A stretch of 38,248 nucleotides of DNA. Origin: Candidatus Nomurabacteria bacterium (lineage in GTDB: Bacteria > Patescibacteriota > Minisyncoccia > Phycocordibacterales > UBA9973). The notes under the pieces were generated by a model. That model saw only the letters and a list, made by a program, of their open reading frames with translations. It had not been told where the DNA came from and did not search any database. Made by a program: the position numbers and the translations under genes. Each line of letters starts with the position of its first letter. Within the stretch, counting starts at the first letter, position 1. The stretch spans positions 96,428 through 134,675 of the forward strand of contig JAPLXO010000006.1 of the NCBI GenBank assembly GCA_026396065.1, written 5' to 3'. Shown in pieces: positions 25,914 through 36,432 of the stretch.

Positions 25914-26609
25914 TTAGTCTAACCAATTTTTTACTTTTAAGGCAGCGCCAGCGGCTGACTGTTCAGCTTCTTGTTTAGATTTACCACTTCCCTCAGCGAT
26001 AAGATCAGCTCCGAAGTATATACCAATAGTGAATTGTTTATCATGATCAGGGCCAAATTCATGAAGCACTTTGTATGCAGGAGTAACAGAAAAATATTCC
26101 TGTGCTTTTTCTTGAACCAAACTTTTTGAGTCACGCCAAAGTTTTTTGGAAACAATTTCTTCTGTTTTTGGCAAAAGAACTTCAGACACAAAATTTTCTG
26201 CAACAGAATAACCTTGATCTAAGAACACTGCTCCGGTGAAAGATTCAAAAGTATTCGCGAGAATGTATTGTCTTGCTTTACCCATATCCTTTGCTTCTCC
26301 TCGTGATAAAAGAAGATATTCATTCATACCAATATTGGAAGCAATTTCGGAAAGAATAATTGCATTTACTAAGGCGGAACGAAGAGCAGTAAGCTCACCT
26401 TCTGTATAAGTAGGATATTTTTTATATAAATAATCAGTAACGACAAGCTCAAGCACAGCATCACCTAAAAATTCCAAACGTTCATTATGTGAAAGTCCAG
26501 CTGAAGGATTTTCATTTATATATGAACGGTGTATGAAAGCTTGTTTTAACAAATTTTTGTCTTTAAAGATTATATTGATTTTTTTCTCGAAGTTTGAAAG
26601 TTCTATCAT
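25914..26609 (-). CDS. rnc: Ribonuclease III
   Basis: Cleaves double-stranded RNA in rRNA and mRNA processing. The 231-aa protein has the signature NERLEFLGDAVLE (42-54) with catalytic acidic residues. The second metal site reads ILANTFESFTG, with Asn at 119 where E. coli has Asp114, while Glu122 (E. coli Glu117) is kept. The C-terminal dsRBD runs from VQEKAQEYFS to AAGAALKVKNWL. The Asn may lower activity or shift the metal needed, or may be normal for this lineage. It lies between the nusB-nudix gene and smc, which it nearly touches. Confidence 0.96.
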   Translation of the reverse strand: MIELSNFEKKINIIFKDKNLLKQAFIHRSYINENPSAGLSHNERLEFLGDAVLELVVTDYLYKKYPTYTEGELTALRSALVNAIILSEIASNIGMNEYLLLSRGEAKDMGKARQYILANTFESFTGAVFLDQGYSVAENFVSEVLLPKTEEIVSKKLWRDSKSLVQEKAQEYFSVTPAYKVLHEFGPDHDKQFTIGIYFGADLIAEGSGKSKQEAEQSAAGAALKVKNWLD

Positions 26610-26627
26610 ATTAGTATGATTATTTAA

Positions 26628-27533
26628 TTATTTCTCTTTTGAAATTATTTCAACTGCTTTTGAAATAAGAGGAACAATATCGTTATAAATTTTTAATTCA
26701 GGAATTTCAGCTAAAGAAAACCACCTTGCACTATCGAGCCCACCTGAAGACTCAAGTATGAGCTCCCGATAGTCACTCTCTGCTAAGAAATAAGTAACTT
26801 TCTTTAAAATTTTTCCTTTTTCTGGATGATTTGCTACATATTCATTCTCGCCAAGTTTTGTTTTTATTTTTATATCCAAACCAATTTCTATTTTTATTTC
26901 TCTTATTGTAGCATCTTCATCAGTCTCTCCTTCTTCTACTCCACCTTTTGAAAGAGTCCAATAGCCAAAAACATCATGCACAAAAGCAAAATACAAGTCT
27001 TTTCCCTTTCTTGCGTAAACAAGTGCGCCACCCTTTTTCTCTACTGGTAATTTTGTAATGTCTAATGGCTCATCACTCTTAACTTTCTTTTTACTTTTTT
27101 CTTCTTTCCCAGGTTCACCGATTTCTTTATAAACAGCACCGAGAACTCCATTGATAAATTTACCAGAGTTTTCTCCGCCAAAAGTTTTTGCTAATTCGAT
27201 GGCTTCGTTGATAGCAACCTTAGGTGGAACTTGTGAACGATCACCAAAAAGAAGCTCGGATAAACCAATTCTTAAAATATTTCTATCAACAACAGAGATT
27301 TTGTCTATAGGCCATTCAGGAGCAGCTTTTGAAATAATTTCATCAATGACGGCTCTTTTTTCTAAAATTTGTTCGGTGAGAGAAATTACAAAATCATCAT
27401 CCTCAAGACCAGGCCCAAATTCATTTAAATTACGATTTAAAGCATCTTTTAAATTAGTTTCCTTAGCACCATTAAAATCCCACTCGAAAAGTGTTTGAAG
27501 GACTATTGATCTGGAAAGGTGCCTGTTTGCCAT
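26628..27533 (-). CDS. nusB: Fusion: NusB antitermination factor plus Nudix hydrolase
   Basis: Residues 1-140 are Nus[17 protein letters not shown] at the start and the C-terminal [26 protein letters not shown]. NusB binds BoxA RNA with S10 in rRNA antitermination. A Lys-rich linker (about 141-165) joins it to a Nudix domain (166-301) with the box [20 protein letters not shown]; the ideal REUXEEXGU reads REIKIEIGL, so one metal-binding Glu is Ile215. The Nudix part probably hydrolyses a nucleoside diphosphate derivative, possibly with reduced activity. Such fusions suggest linkage of nucleotide signals to rRNA transcription, which is speculation. It lies between rpmF and rnc. Confidence 0.93.
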   Translation of the reverse strand: MANRHLSRSIVLQTLFEWDFNGAKETNLKDALNRNLNEFGPGLEDDDFVISLTEQILEKRAVIDEIISKAAPEWPIDKISVVDRNILRIGLSELLFGDRSQVPPKVAINEAIELAKTFGGENSGKFINGVLGAVYKEIGEPGKEEKSKKKVKSDEPLDITKLPVEKKGGALVYARKGKDLYFAFVHDVFGYWTLSKGGVEEGETDEDATIREIKIEIGLDIKIKTKLGENEYVANHPEKGKILKKVTYFLAESDYRELILESSGGLDSARWFSLAEIPELKIYNDIVPLISKAVEIISKEK

Positions 27534-27579
27534 AAAATAAAACGAAATTTAAAAATAAAAACTCACAAACAAAGCAAGG

Positions 27580-27810
27580 TTATTTAGCTGCTTCTGCCTT
27601 TTTTGCCTTAGCTTTCTTCTGCTTCTTTTCAGTCTTTTTTACCATATCAAGTACATTTCGTCCACGATAAAAACCGCAAGATCCACAGACTGTGTGTTTA
27701 CGTTTTAATACAGCGCAATTTGAGCACTTTGAAAAACTCTTTGATTCTAATGCATGATGAGAGCGCCTGTTTTTCGTGTGCGATCTCGTATGTCTCATTC
27801 GTACTACCAT
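27580..27810 (-). CDS. rpmF: 50S ribosomal protein L32
   Basis: A 76-aa ribosomal protein with the typical basic start [16 protein letters not shown] and two zinc Cys pairs, CSNC and CGSC (the C+ form). A Lys/Ala-rich tail follows. It is the first gene of the rpmF-nusB/nudix-rnc-smc-EEP run. Its promoter is divergent from and overlaps that of thrS; the start is 9 nt after the -10. Confidence 0.96.
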   Translation of the reverse strand: MVVRMRHTRSHTKNRRSHHALESKSFSKCSNCAVLKRKHTVCGSCGFYRGRNVLDMVKKTEKKQKKAKAKKAEAAK

Positions 27811-27819
27811 AATGGGTTT

Positions 27820-27861
27820 AGTATACTCTTTTTGTTAAAAAATGCAAATATATGGTAATAT
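27820..27861. promoter_or_regulatory. Divergent, overlapping promoters of rpmF and thrS
   Basis: Minus strand (rpmF): TTGCAT at 27847-27842, 16-bp spacer, TATACT at 27825-27820, then 9 nt to ATG. Plus strand (thrS): TTGTTA at 27832-27837, 18-bp spacer, TAATAT at 27856-27861, then 7 nt to the ATG at 27869. The ORF-track thrS start at 27842 falls inside both promoters, so it is not the real start. Confidence 0.6.
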
Positions 27862-27868
27862 TATAGCT

Positions 27869-29623
27869 ATGATAAACACAGAAAAATTACACAATATAAG
27901 ACACTCCTTGGCGCACCTTTTGGCGGCAGCTATATTAGAACTTTACCCAGATACAAAAAATACAATTGGTCCAGCCATAGATGATGGCTTTTATTATGAC
28001 TTTGAGTTTAAGTCTCCTATTTCCGACAAAGACTTACCAAAGATAGAGAAAAAAATGCGAGAAATTTTTAAAACTTGGAAAGGTTTTACTAGAGAAGAGA
28101 AAACTGGTTTTGAAGCAGATGAATATTTTAAAAATAACGAATATAAAAAAGAATTAATAAAAGATATTGTCGATAAAGGTGACCAAGTGACATTCTATAC
28201 AGCAGGAAAATTTACTGACCTTTGTCGAGGTGGACACGTAGAAGATGCTAAAGAAATAAATTCTGATGCATTTGTACTCGACCGTGTTGCAGGTGCATAT
28301 TGGCGTGGAGATGAGAAAAATAAAATGCTCACTCGTATTTATGGACTCGCTTTTGAAACAAAAGAAGAACTCGATGCACATATATCGCAACGTGAAGAAG
28401 CAAAAAAAAGAGATCATAAAAAAATAGGTAAGGAACAAGGTCTTTTTGTGTTCTCAGAACTCGTAGGTGCAGGACTTCCTCTTTGGACACCGAAAGGAAC
28501 AATTATTCGTGAGTTATTAAATGATTATGTTTGGAGTCTTCGTAAAGCAAAAGGTTATCAAAAGGTTTGCATTCCACATATCACAAAAAAAGATTTATAC
28601 GAAACATCTGGACACTGGGCAAAATATGCTGATGATTTATTTAAAATTCATACACGCGAAGATCATCTATATGCCATGAAGCCGATGAATTGCCCACATC
28701 ACACACAAATTTTCGACTCAGAACCACGAAGTTACCGTGATATGCCACAACGCTATGCAGAGACGACTATGGTGTATCGTGATGAACAGTCAGGTGAACT
28801 TTCAGGTCTCTCTCGTGTTTTATCTATTACACAAGACGATGCACACGTTTTTTGTCGTGAAGTTCAGATTGAAAAAGAAGCATTGGCAATATGGGATATA
28901 ATAGAAACTTTTTATAAAACTTTTGGTTTCGATTTACAGGTTCGTTTTTCTACACATGACCCAAAACAAAGAAAAAAATACTTAGGCTCTGACGAAACAT
29001 GGCTCAAAGCTGAAAATGCCTTGGAAGATTTAATGAAACAAAAAGGAGTCACTTGGATAGACGGTACAGGAGAAGCTGCATTTTATGGACCAAAAATTGA
29101 TTTCATCGCAAAAGATTCTATCGGACGTGTATTACAAGTCGCTACAATACAACTCGATTTTAACCAACCAAAAAATTTCGGTCTTGTTTGTACAAATGAA
29201 AAAGGAGAAAAAGAACAAGTGGTAATGATTCACGCAGCTATCATGGGCTCGATTGAAAGATTTATGTCGACACTCATAGAACACACAGCTGGCTCATATC
29301 CTCTATGGCTTTGCCCTACACAAATATCTGTTATTCCAATCTCAGCAGAAAAACATGAAAAATATGCAAAAGAAATTTTTGATATGTTAGAAAAAAATAA
29401 TATACGAGTAGAACTAGATTCCTCAAATGAAAGTCTCGGCAAAAGAATTCGTAATGCAAAAATGCAAAAAGTTCCTTATGTAATAGTCATTGGAGACAAA
29501 GAAATGGAAGCCAAAATATTAACCATCGAAAAAAGAGACGGAACAAAAATAGAAGGTATCTCAGCTGAAGATTTCTTGAATCAAACTTTAGAGAAAATAA
29601 ATTCAAAATCTTTGGAATTATAG
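27869..29623 (+). CDS. thrS: Threonyl-tRNA synthetase lacking the TGS domain
   Basis: Charges tRNA-Thr. The 584-aa protein from the ATG at 27869 begins MINTEKLHNIRHSLAHLL, directly at the editing domain; the usual N-terminal TGS domain (about 60 aa) is absent. The editing site has HSLAH and CRGGHV, the two zinc/substrate motifs. The catalytic core carries the zinc Cys in MKPMNCPHHTQIF, motif 2 around RYAETTMVYRDEQSGELSG and motif 3 near AAIMGSIERF. The anticodon-binding domain is at the end (QISVIPISAEKHEKY). Short-leader promoter; converges on gyrB over a terminator. Confidence 0.97.
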   Translation: MINTEKLHNIRHSLAHLLAAAILELYPDTKNTIGPAIDDGFYYDFEFKSPISDKDLPKIEKKMREIFKTWKGFTREEKTGFEADEYFKNNEYKKELIKDIVDKGDQVTFYTAGKFTDLCRGGHVEDAKEINSDAFVLDRVAGAYWRGDEKNKMLTRIYGLAFETKEELDAHISQREEAKKRDHKKIGKEQGLFVFSELVGAGLPLWTPKGTIIRELLNDYVWSLRKAKGYQKVCIPHITKKDLYETSGHWAKYADDLFKIHTREDHLYAMKPMNCPHHTQIFDSEPRSYRDMPQRYAETTMVYRDEQSGELSGLSRVLSITQDDAHVFCREVQIEKEALAIWDIIETFYKTFGFDLQVRFSTHDPKQRKKYLGSDETWLKAENALEDLMKQKGVTWIDGTGEAAFYGPKIDFIAKDSIGRVLQVATIQLDFNQPKNFGLVCTNEKGEKEQVVMIHAAIMGSIERFMSTLIEHTAGSYPLWLCPTQISVIPISAEKHEKYAKEIFDMLEKNNIRVELDSSNESLGKRIRNAKMQKVPYVIVIGDKEMEAKILTIEKRDGTKIEGISAEDFLNQTLEKINSKSLEL

Positions 29624-29630
29624 AAACTTC

Positions 29631-29664
29631 AAATAAAAAATCCCCGTATGGGGATTTTTTATTT
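29631..29664. terminator. Bidirectional terminator between thrS and gyrB
   Basis: AAATAAAAAATCCCC-GTAT-GGGGATTTTTTATTT, with A/T-rich outer arms on both strands. It sits 7 bp from each converging stop codon, so it should end both transcripts. Its core matches the terminator near rpoD. Confidence 0.9.
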
Positions 29665-29670
29665 TGATTT

Positions 29671-31787
<2,117 letters not shown>

Positions 31788-31790
<3 letters not shown>

Positions 31791-31828
31791 ACTAAAAAAT
31801 CCCCTATTTTAGGGGATTTTTTAGTGTT
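31788..31828. terminator. Terminator downstream of the beta-propeller gene
   Basis: AACACTAAAAAATCCCCTA-TTT-TAGGGGATTTTTTAGTGTT is a perfect 19-bp stem. It follows the surface protein stop by 13 bp and shares bases with the gyrB -35. It can act in both directions. Confidence 0.9.
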
Positions 31829-31841
31829 TATAGTAAATTAT

Positions 31842-33293
31842 TTATTGAGATACATTTGTAACAGACAAGTCTTGTCTGTTTGATATTATATTACCTGTCA
31901 TTGTTTCTTGTATCCAAGTTGTACCATCTAGTGATGACCACAATGTATTACCAGGAATATTACTATTGAATTGAGTTGCAAGATATCCATAACCAACATA
32001 TATTCTGTTGTTAAAAACAAAAGAAGTAAAGTCTCCACGCATTGATTGATTGTTTGGAGGGCTTACGACAGTCCAAGGTGCGTGAGCAAGTGCTGTGGTC
32101 CATGTAATACCATCCAACGAAGAACATATATCATTTTGTGGAGGATTAGGGCTCGTATTACCACCTAGAAGCCAAAGTTTACTATTAAATACTATTGATG
32201 TATGTTTATTCCTAGTAACACAATCATGATTTTGTGTATTTGTATTATTTGTCCATGTTATACCATCTGGTGAAGACCAGATCCCAGCAGTAGCACCGAA
32301 AGTACCATCAACAAAAATTTTATTTTGAAAAACTGAAACACTCATCATGTGACTAGTACCAGCATAACCCCAAGGACCATCTTGTATACCAGCAGTATTG
32401 GGATCTGTATCAATATGTGTCCATGTAGTTCCATTCGAAGAAGAATAAATAGGATTAGTATACAAAACACCACTATTACCTCCATTTATTTCCCGAATAA
32501 GCCAAAGCTTATTATTAAAAACAAACAAATGATTTGTACCAGAACTTTCTTGATGAGGAAAAGCAATCGTTGTTGCAACTGTCCAATTAATACCATCTGG
32601 TGAAGACCAGATCTTACTATTCCAATTACCACCAACTAGCACAGCGTAGTCTTGTACTACCCACATCTTATTATTAAAATACGGTGTATTTGAATCCAAG
32701 TCATTACCACGAGTAGTCCATTTTGTTGTTAGATTTGGGTTTGTATCTTGTGCTGATACTAAAGACCAGTTTGTTGCATTAGTAGAAGAATATACATCGT
32801 TATAACCCATTCCACCAAACAAATACAGAGTATTCATAATTGAAAACATATTATCAGAATAATCACTAACACCTCCAGAATAATTATCGATAATTCTAAT
32901 CTTATAATGTAAACCGTAAGTTGTGATTCCACTAAAAGTAGGATTAGGAATAATTATTAATTTTGAACCATTATTTAATATTGGACCAGATACAACAGGA
33001 GAAATATTAATTCCCATTCCAGCCTGATTATATAATCTTATTTGCATTTGATCAGTTGTTGGGCATGTTGATGTCCATGTTATTGTTACATTTTGACCAA
33101 CAGAGTAGGATTGTCCTCCATTTGGAGATAGAACTGTTACAGTACAAGCTGGTAGTAAACTATTGCCCGATAATACGGCAGTTGCAGAATTATCTTCTGG
33201 TGGAATATTAAAACCAACTTTCAACACAAAAACGACTAATACAATTATTCCTAAAGATACTAGTCCAAGACCAATTTTTGAATATTTTTTCAT
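31842..33293 (-). CDS. Secreted/anchored surface protein with Kre9-like domain and Asp-box propeller
   Basis: A 483-aa surface protein with one N-terminal membrane segment (about 7-26). Residues 51-150 have the Ser-Thr-rich Kre9/KNH-type domain start, TVTVLSPNGGQSYSVGQNVT, followed by ITWTS. From about 155, six Asp-box-like repeats occur: SSTNATNWS, SSPDGINWT, SSSNGTTWT, SSPDGITWT, SSLDGITWT and SSLDGTTWI, alternating with NNKLWL/NNRIYV strands, so a six-bladed beta propeller is likely. These domains bind glycans or proteins outside the cell; a role in attachment to a host or surface is inference. Unlike its neighbours, it is Asn/Thr/Ser-rich and low in Lys. TATAAT 6 nt before the start suggests a leaderless mRNA. 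Confidence 0.75.
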   Translation of the reverse strand: MKKYSKIGLGLVSLGIIVLVVFVLKVGFNIPPEDNSATAVLSGNSLLPACTVTVLSPNGGQSYSVGQNVTITWTSTCPTTDQMQIRLYNQAGMGINISPVVSGPILNNGSKLIIIPNPTFSGITTYGLHYKIRIIDNYSGGVSDYSDNMFSIMNTLYLFGGMGYNDVYSSTNATNWSLVSAQDTNPNLTTKWTTRGNDLDSNTPYFNNKMWVVQDYAVLVGGNWNSKIWSSPDGINWTVATTIAFPHQESSGTNHLFVFNNKLWLIREINGGNSGVLYTNPIYSSSNGTTWTHIDTDPNTAGIQDGPWGYAGTSHMMSVSVFQNKIFVDGTFGATAGIWSSPDGITWTNNTNTQNHDCVTRNKHTSIVFNSKLWLLGGNTSPNPPQNDICSSLDGITWTTALAHAPWTVVSPPNNQSMRGDFTSFVFNNRIYVGYGYLATQFNSNIPGNTLWSSLDGTTWIQETMTGNIISNRQDLSVTNVSQ

Positions 33294-33299
33294 ATTGGT

Positions 33300-33305
33300 A
33301 TTATA
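33300..33305 (-). promoter_or_regulatory. -10 element of the beta-propeller gene
   Basis: Minus strand TATAAT ends 6 nt before the ATG at 33293, in line with leaderless starts elsewhere in the window. No clear -35 is visible. Confidence 0.5.
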
Positions 33306-33327
33306 CCTTATATAAAACTAAAGTGTA

Positions 33328-34512
33328 CTAACGTATCACAAAGCCATTTGAGACTAATTTTTCAGTGATTTTAGCCATAGGAATAGAGACTTCTTCATCA
33401 GTCAAAGTTTTGTCTTTTGATTGGAAAACTAGCCTGAAACCGTATGATACCTTTCCTTCTTTTTTAAATGTATCAAAAAGTCTAGGTGGACGAGCAAGCA
33501 ATTCCCCTGCATTTTCTTTTATTATTTCTAGAACTTGTGAGCTTTCTACGCTTTCATCTGCCCACAAAGCAATATCGCGAGTTATGAATGGATAAAGACT
33601 CCACATTTGGAAATTATTTTCTAACAACAAAGTTCCAGCCTCTAGATTAAAATCTGATGGCATTTCTTTGCAGAATTCATCCAAAGTTACTTCCGTAATC
33701 TTTTTCTTATCACCATAAGCAACATGGATTTCTTCTTTGTCTTTAAAAAATACAGTCCCTACTTCAAAAATTTTTACAGTATCGAGTCCAAGTATTGGTG
33801 CGTTAAGAGTATTTAGTGTTACACTTTCTTTTATACCATCAGATAAATTTGTTCGTAAAAAGTTTTTATCAGAAGCTGAAGCAAGTACAGACACTTCCCC
33901 TTTATTACAGAAAGAATATGTCATCACTTCATTGTATACTTCATAGAGTAATTTATTTCTCGCATATTGAATCTTTGCATACACTTCATTTGCTTGAATT
34001 TTAAAATCTATTTCTGGTTTTTCAACTAATAAATTCTCATATCCATGAATGCGGATTATTTCATCAATCAAATCATGAGTACCGATAAGGTCTGGGCGAT
34101 ATGATGAAAGAGTGACAGTGAAAGTATTTCCTTCTTTTGTGTATGGATACCAAAATCGTTCAAAGATTTTTTCGATAGCATCTTCGGCAATAGTAATACC
34201 GAGCTTCTTTTGTATTTCGTCAGTAGAAATTACTATTGTGTGTTCTGTATCACCAAGCTTGTTTAAGGCTTCCGTTATTTTTTCTTTATCACAAGGTTCA
34301 CCTGTAATCACAGAAATTTCTTTTACCATTCCCTCTTCTGTCTTTGCATCAAAAGCTCTGTCCGGCAAAACTTTAATATCGAGCATATAATCATCACCTT
34401 GTTTTTCTATTTCTTCCACCTCAAAAGCATGGAAAATAATCTGCTGAGTTAGGTTATTTACTTCAGGTAAACTCGGTATATATGATTTTAATTTGTTATA
34501 AGATATTTTCAT
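33328..34512 (-). CDS. pheT: Minimal phenylalanyl-tRNA synthetase beta subunit
   Basis: The beta subunit of PheRS. At 394 aa it is about half the usual 790. It starts MKISYNKLKSYIPSL, goes straight to the LDIKVLPDRAFDAKTEEGM segment and then B5 (about 91-165, SSYRPDLIGTHDLIDEIIRIHGYENL). A catalytic-like core and an FDX-ACB anticodon-binding domain follow (about 305-394, FITRDIALWADE). Neither the EMAP-type tRNA-binding insert nor the B3/B4 editing domain is visible, so the enzyme may not proofread mischarged Tyr-tRNA-Phe. It is separated from pheS by an unrelated exported ORF. Confidence 0.93.
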   Translation of the reverse strand: MKISYNKLKSYIPSLPEVNNLTQQIIFHAFEVEEIEKQGDDYMLDIKVLPDRAFDAKTEEGMVKEISVITGEPCDKEKITEALNKLGDTEHTIVISTDEIQKKLGITIAEDAIEKIFERFWYPYTKEGNTFTVTLSSYRPDLIGTHDLIDEIIRIHGYENLLVEKPEIDFKIQANEVYAKIQYARNKLLYEVYNEVMTYSFCNKGEVSVLASASDKNFLRTNLSDGIKESVTLNTLNAPILGLDTVKIFEVGTVFFKDKEEIHVAYGDKKKITEVTLDEFCKEMPSDFNLEAGTLLLENNFQMWSLYPFITRDIALWADESVESSQVLEIIKENAGELLARPPRLFDTFKKEGKVSYGFRLVFQSKDKTLTDEEVSIPMAKITEKLVSNGFVIR

Positions 34513-34513
34513 A

Positions 34514-35431
34514 TTATTTCATTACTTCATCAAAAACTTTTTGTATTGTTTTAATATTTTGATTTTCATCATTTTTATCAAAAGGTATTCTTTCTCCATT
34601 ATCATCTGAAACAATTCTTTTTTGTTCCAAATAAGAAACATCGTAGTATTTGTTTCCTTGTTTAATAAATACAAGTAGAGACATAACCATACCATGTCGT
34701 AAAGATAATGATATACGGACACTTTCATCTTTGTTTTTAATATCAAAACCACCATCAGTTATGTTTCCACTAGCATTTTTATCAAAAACATCATTGCGCT
34801 CAAAAATATATTTATACTTAGAATTAAAAATGTGATTAAAAAAAATCTTTCCATCTAAATCAGGAATAGTTAAGTCACATGTTTTTTTAAAGGGAATAAT
34901 CATATCACCATTATCTTCCAATGAAAATGGAGACTTATCTTTATATATTTCTGTAAGAAGCATTCGATTTATTCTGGCTATTTCACTACTTAAAGTTGGT
35001 CCTTGAACCATAATGCCGTTAGTGTCTAAAACAGCCATTTTTTTAAGAATTACATCATTAAATAACAATTGTGCCTCTTCTGGAGAAAGGTGTTTGTCCG
35101 ACAACGCCATCAAATTTTCTTGATATTGCACCAAATCTTCTTGAGCATGGATAGAATCGAGGGCTTGCCCAACTGCCTTTATTTCGTAAGCGATTTTTTG
35201 TCTTTCTTGACTGTCTAAGATATTAAATGTCTTACTCTCTAAAGTATCTATTTTTTGTTGATTTTCTTTGAATTGAATGGTTGTCTCGGTCGGGGTTTTT
35301 ACAGTGTCGGCAGTAATCTGAGCCATTGTTTCACTAGCAACCCCAAGCCCAAGAGCGACACCAAATGCTAATTTTAGTTTTCTAAAAGAAGATTCTTTTT
35401 TATGATTTTTTTCAGGTGATTGTTCTTTCAT
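34514..35431 (-). CDS. Unknown exported protein inserted between pheS and pheT
   Basis: A 305-aa protein I do not recognise. An N-terminal basic stretch (MKEQSPEKNHKKES) leads to a hydrophobic signal-like segment, LKLAFGVALGLGVASETMAQ (about 20-38), with possible signal peptidase cleavage after MA. The rest is soluble and charged: a helical part (about 40-140) and a later beta-rich part with IPFKKTCDLTIPDL and KDESVRISLSLRHG. It lies 1 bp from both flanking genes, so it is very probably co-transcribed with the PheRS genes. No link to tRNA charging is apparent. A role at the cell surface is an inference from the leader. Confidence 0.7.
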   Translation of the reverse strand: MKEQSPEKNHKKESSFRKLKLAFGVALGLGVASETMAQITADTVKTPTETTIQFKENQQKIDTLESKTFNILDSQERQKIAYEIKAVGQALDSIHAQEDLVQYQENLMALSDKHLSPEEAQLLFNDVILKKMAVLDTNGIMVQGPTLSSEIARINRMLLTEIYKDKSPFSLEDNGDMIIPFKKTCDLTIPDLDGKIFFNHIFNSKYKYIFERNDVFDKNASGNITDGGFDIKNKDESVRISLSLRHGMVMSLLVFIKQGNKYYDVSYLEQKRIVSDDNGERIPFDKNDENQNIKTIQKVFDEVMK

Positions 35432-35432
35432 A

Positions 35433-36152
35433 TTAAAACTGATTAAGTCTCAAATCTCCTTGATAAGAAAAACGTACATCAGGAATGCCGTATTTAGTTA
35501 CGAGCAAACGGTCAGCCCCGATACCGAAAGCAAAACCTTGATATTTTTTCGGATCAATACCAGCGTGTTCGAGCACGATAGGATGTATCATTCCCGCACC
35601 GAGCATTTCCATCCATTTTTCACCTACTTTAATATCGACTTCTACTCCTGGCTCCACGAATGGGAAAAATGACGGACGTAAACGAATTTCTACATTTTCA
35701 CCGAGTAATCTTTTGAAAAATTCTAAAAGCACGAATTTCAAATTTGCCATAGTTACATTTTCCCCTACCATAATTCCATCGATTTGATGAAATTGCATTT
35801 CATGTCCTGCATCGGTAGATTCATTTCTGAAAACTTTTCCGATAGATACAAAGGCGCAAGGAATTCTGTCTTCTTTATTTGCTTTTTCAATAGAGCGAAC
35901 CGATGTACCTGTCATATGTGTGCGAAGCACTTCACCTTTTCTATCTTTAATCCAAAATGTATCTTGCATTGTACGAGCAGGATGTCCGGCAGGTACATTG
36001 AGTGCATCGAAGTTATACCATTCACTCTCTAGCTCAGGACCTGTCGCCACTTCAAAACCAAGATCAGAAAAAATCTTCACTGAATCATTTATGATCATTG
36101 ATAAAGGATGCTCTGTTCCTTTTTGCTGTTCTTTTGTTTTGTCTTTTTCCAT
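35433..36152 (-). CDS. pheS: Phenylalanyl-tRNA synthetase alpha subunit, short form
   Basis: The catalytic alpha subunit of PheRS. At 239 aa it lacks the N-terminal coiled-coil domain (about 90 aa) that binds tRNA in the usual 330-350-aa form. The class II core starts at GTEHPLSMIIND. It has GPELESEWYNFDALN, motif 2 around IGKVFRNESTDAGHEMQFHQ, and motif 3 as GFAFGIGADRLLVTKYGIPDVR. The Phe-binding SFFPFVEPGVEVDI is intact. The gene follows a 71-aa ORF by 4 nt and precedes the exported ORF. Confidence 0.95.
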   Translation of the reverse strand: MEKDKTKEQQKGTEHPLSMIINDSVKIFSDLGFEVATGPELESEWYNFDALNVPAGHPARTMQDTFWIKDRKGEVLRTHMTGTSVRSIEKANKEDRIPCAFVSIGKVFRNESTDAGHEMQFHQIDGIMVGENVTMANLKFVLLEFFKRLLGENVEIRLRPSFFPFVEPGVEVDIKVGEKWMEMLGAGMIHPIVLEHAGIDPKKYQGFAFGIGADRLLVTKYGIPDVRFSYQGDLRLNQF

Positions 36153-36156
36153 TTAA

Positions 36157-36372
36157 TTAATAAGATTGACTACTTTTTCTTAAAACATAAGTACCTTCCT
36201 TTTTTTCAAAAACATCAGCTCCTATGTAGATTTTATTGTTTGGATCATTGTCGACAGCGTGACGCATTTCCCTAAAATCAGTCTCGTGATCTTCCCAACT
36301 TTTAACTAAATGCCTTATACTGTTATGTTCACTGTCTCTAACATCTACTTCAATTCCATGAATTTGTGCCAT
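36157..36372 (-). CDS. Small hypothetical protein (71 aa) leading the pheST operon
   Basis: No family recognised. The sequence begins MAQIHGIEVDVRDSEHNSIR and has an acidic/His-rich first half. The second half is KIYIGADVFEKKEGTYVLR, likely beta strand. No membrane or signal segment. It starts 31 nt after a good promoter and ends 4 nt before pheS, so it should be expressed with the synthetase. Coding is supported by position and a clean frame. Confidence 0.6.
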   Translation of the reverse strand: MAQIHGIEVDVRDSEHNSIRHLVKSWEDHETDFREMRHAVDNDPNNKIYIGADVFEKKEGTYVLRKSSQSY

Positions 36373-36403
36373 ATTATTATGTACGTTAACTGCTAATAAT
36401 CTT

Positions 36404-36432
36404 ATTATACTAAATTTTTCATCTTCTTGTAA
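36404..36432 (-). promoter_or_regulatory. Promoter of the ORF71-pheS-(exported)-pheT operon
   Basis: Minus strand TTACAA, 17-bp spacer, TATAAT. It lies inside the 3' end of trhO. The transcript would begin about 25 nt before the first ATG. Confidence 0.65.
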
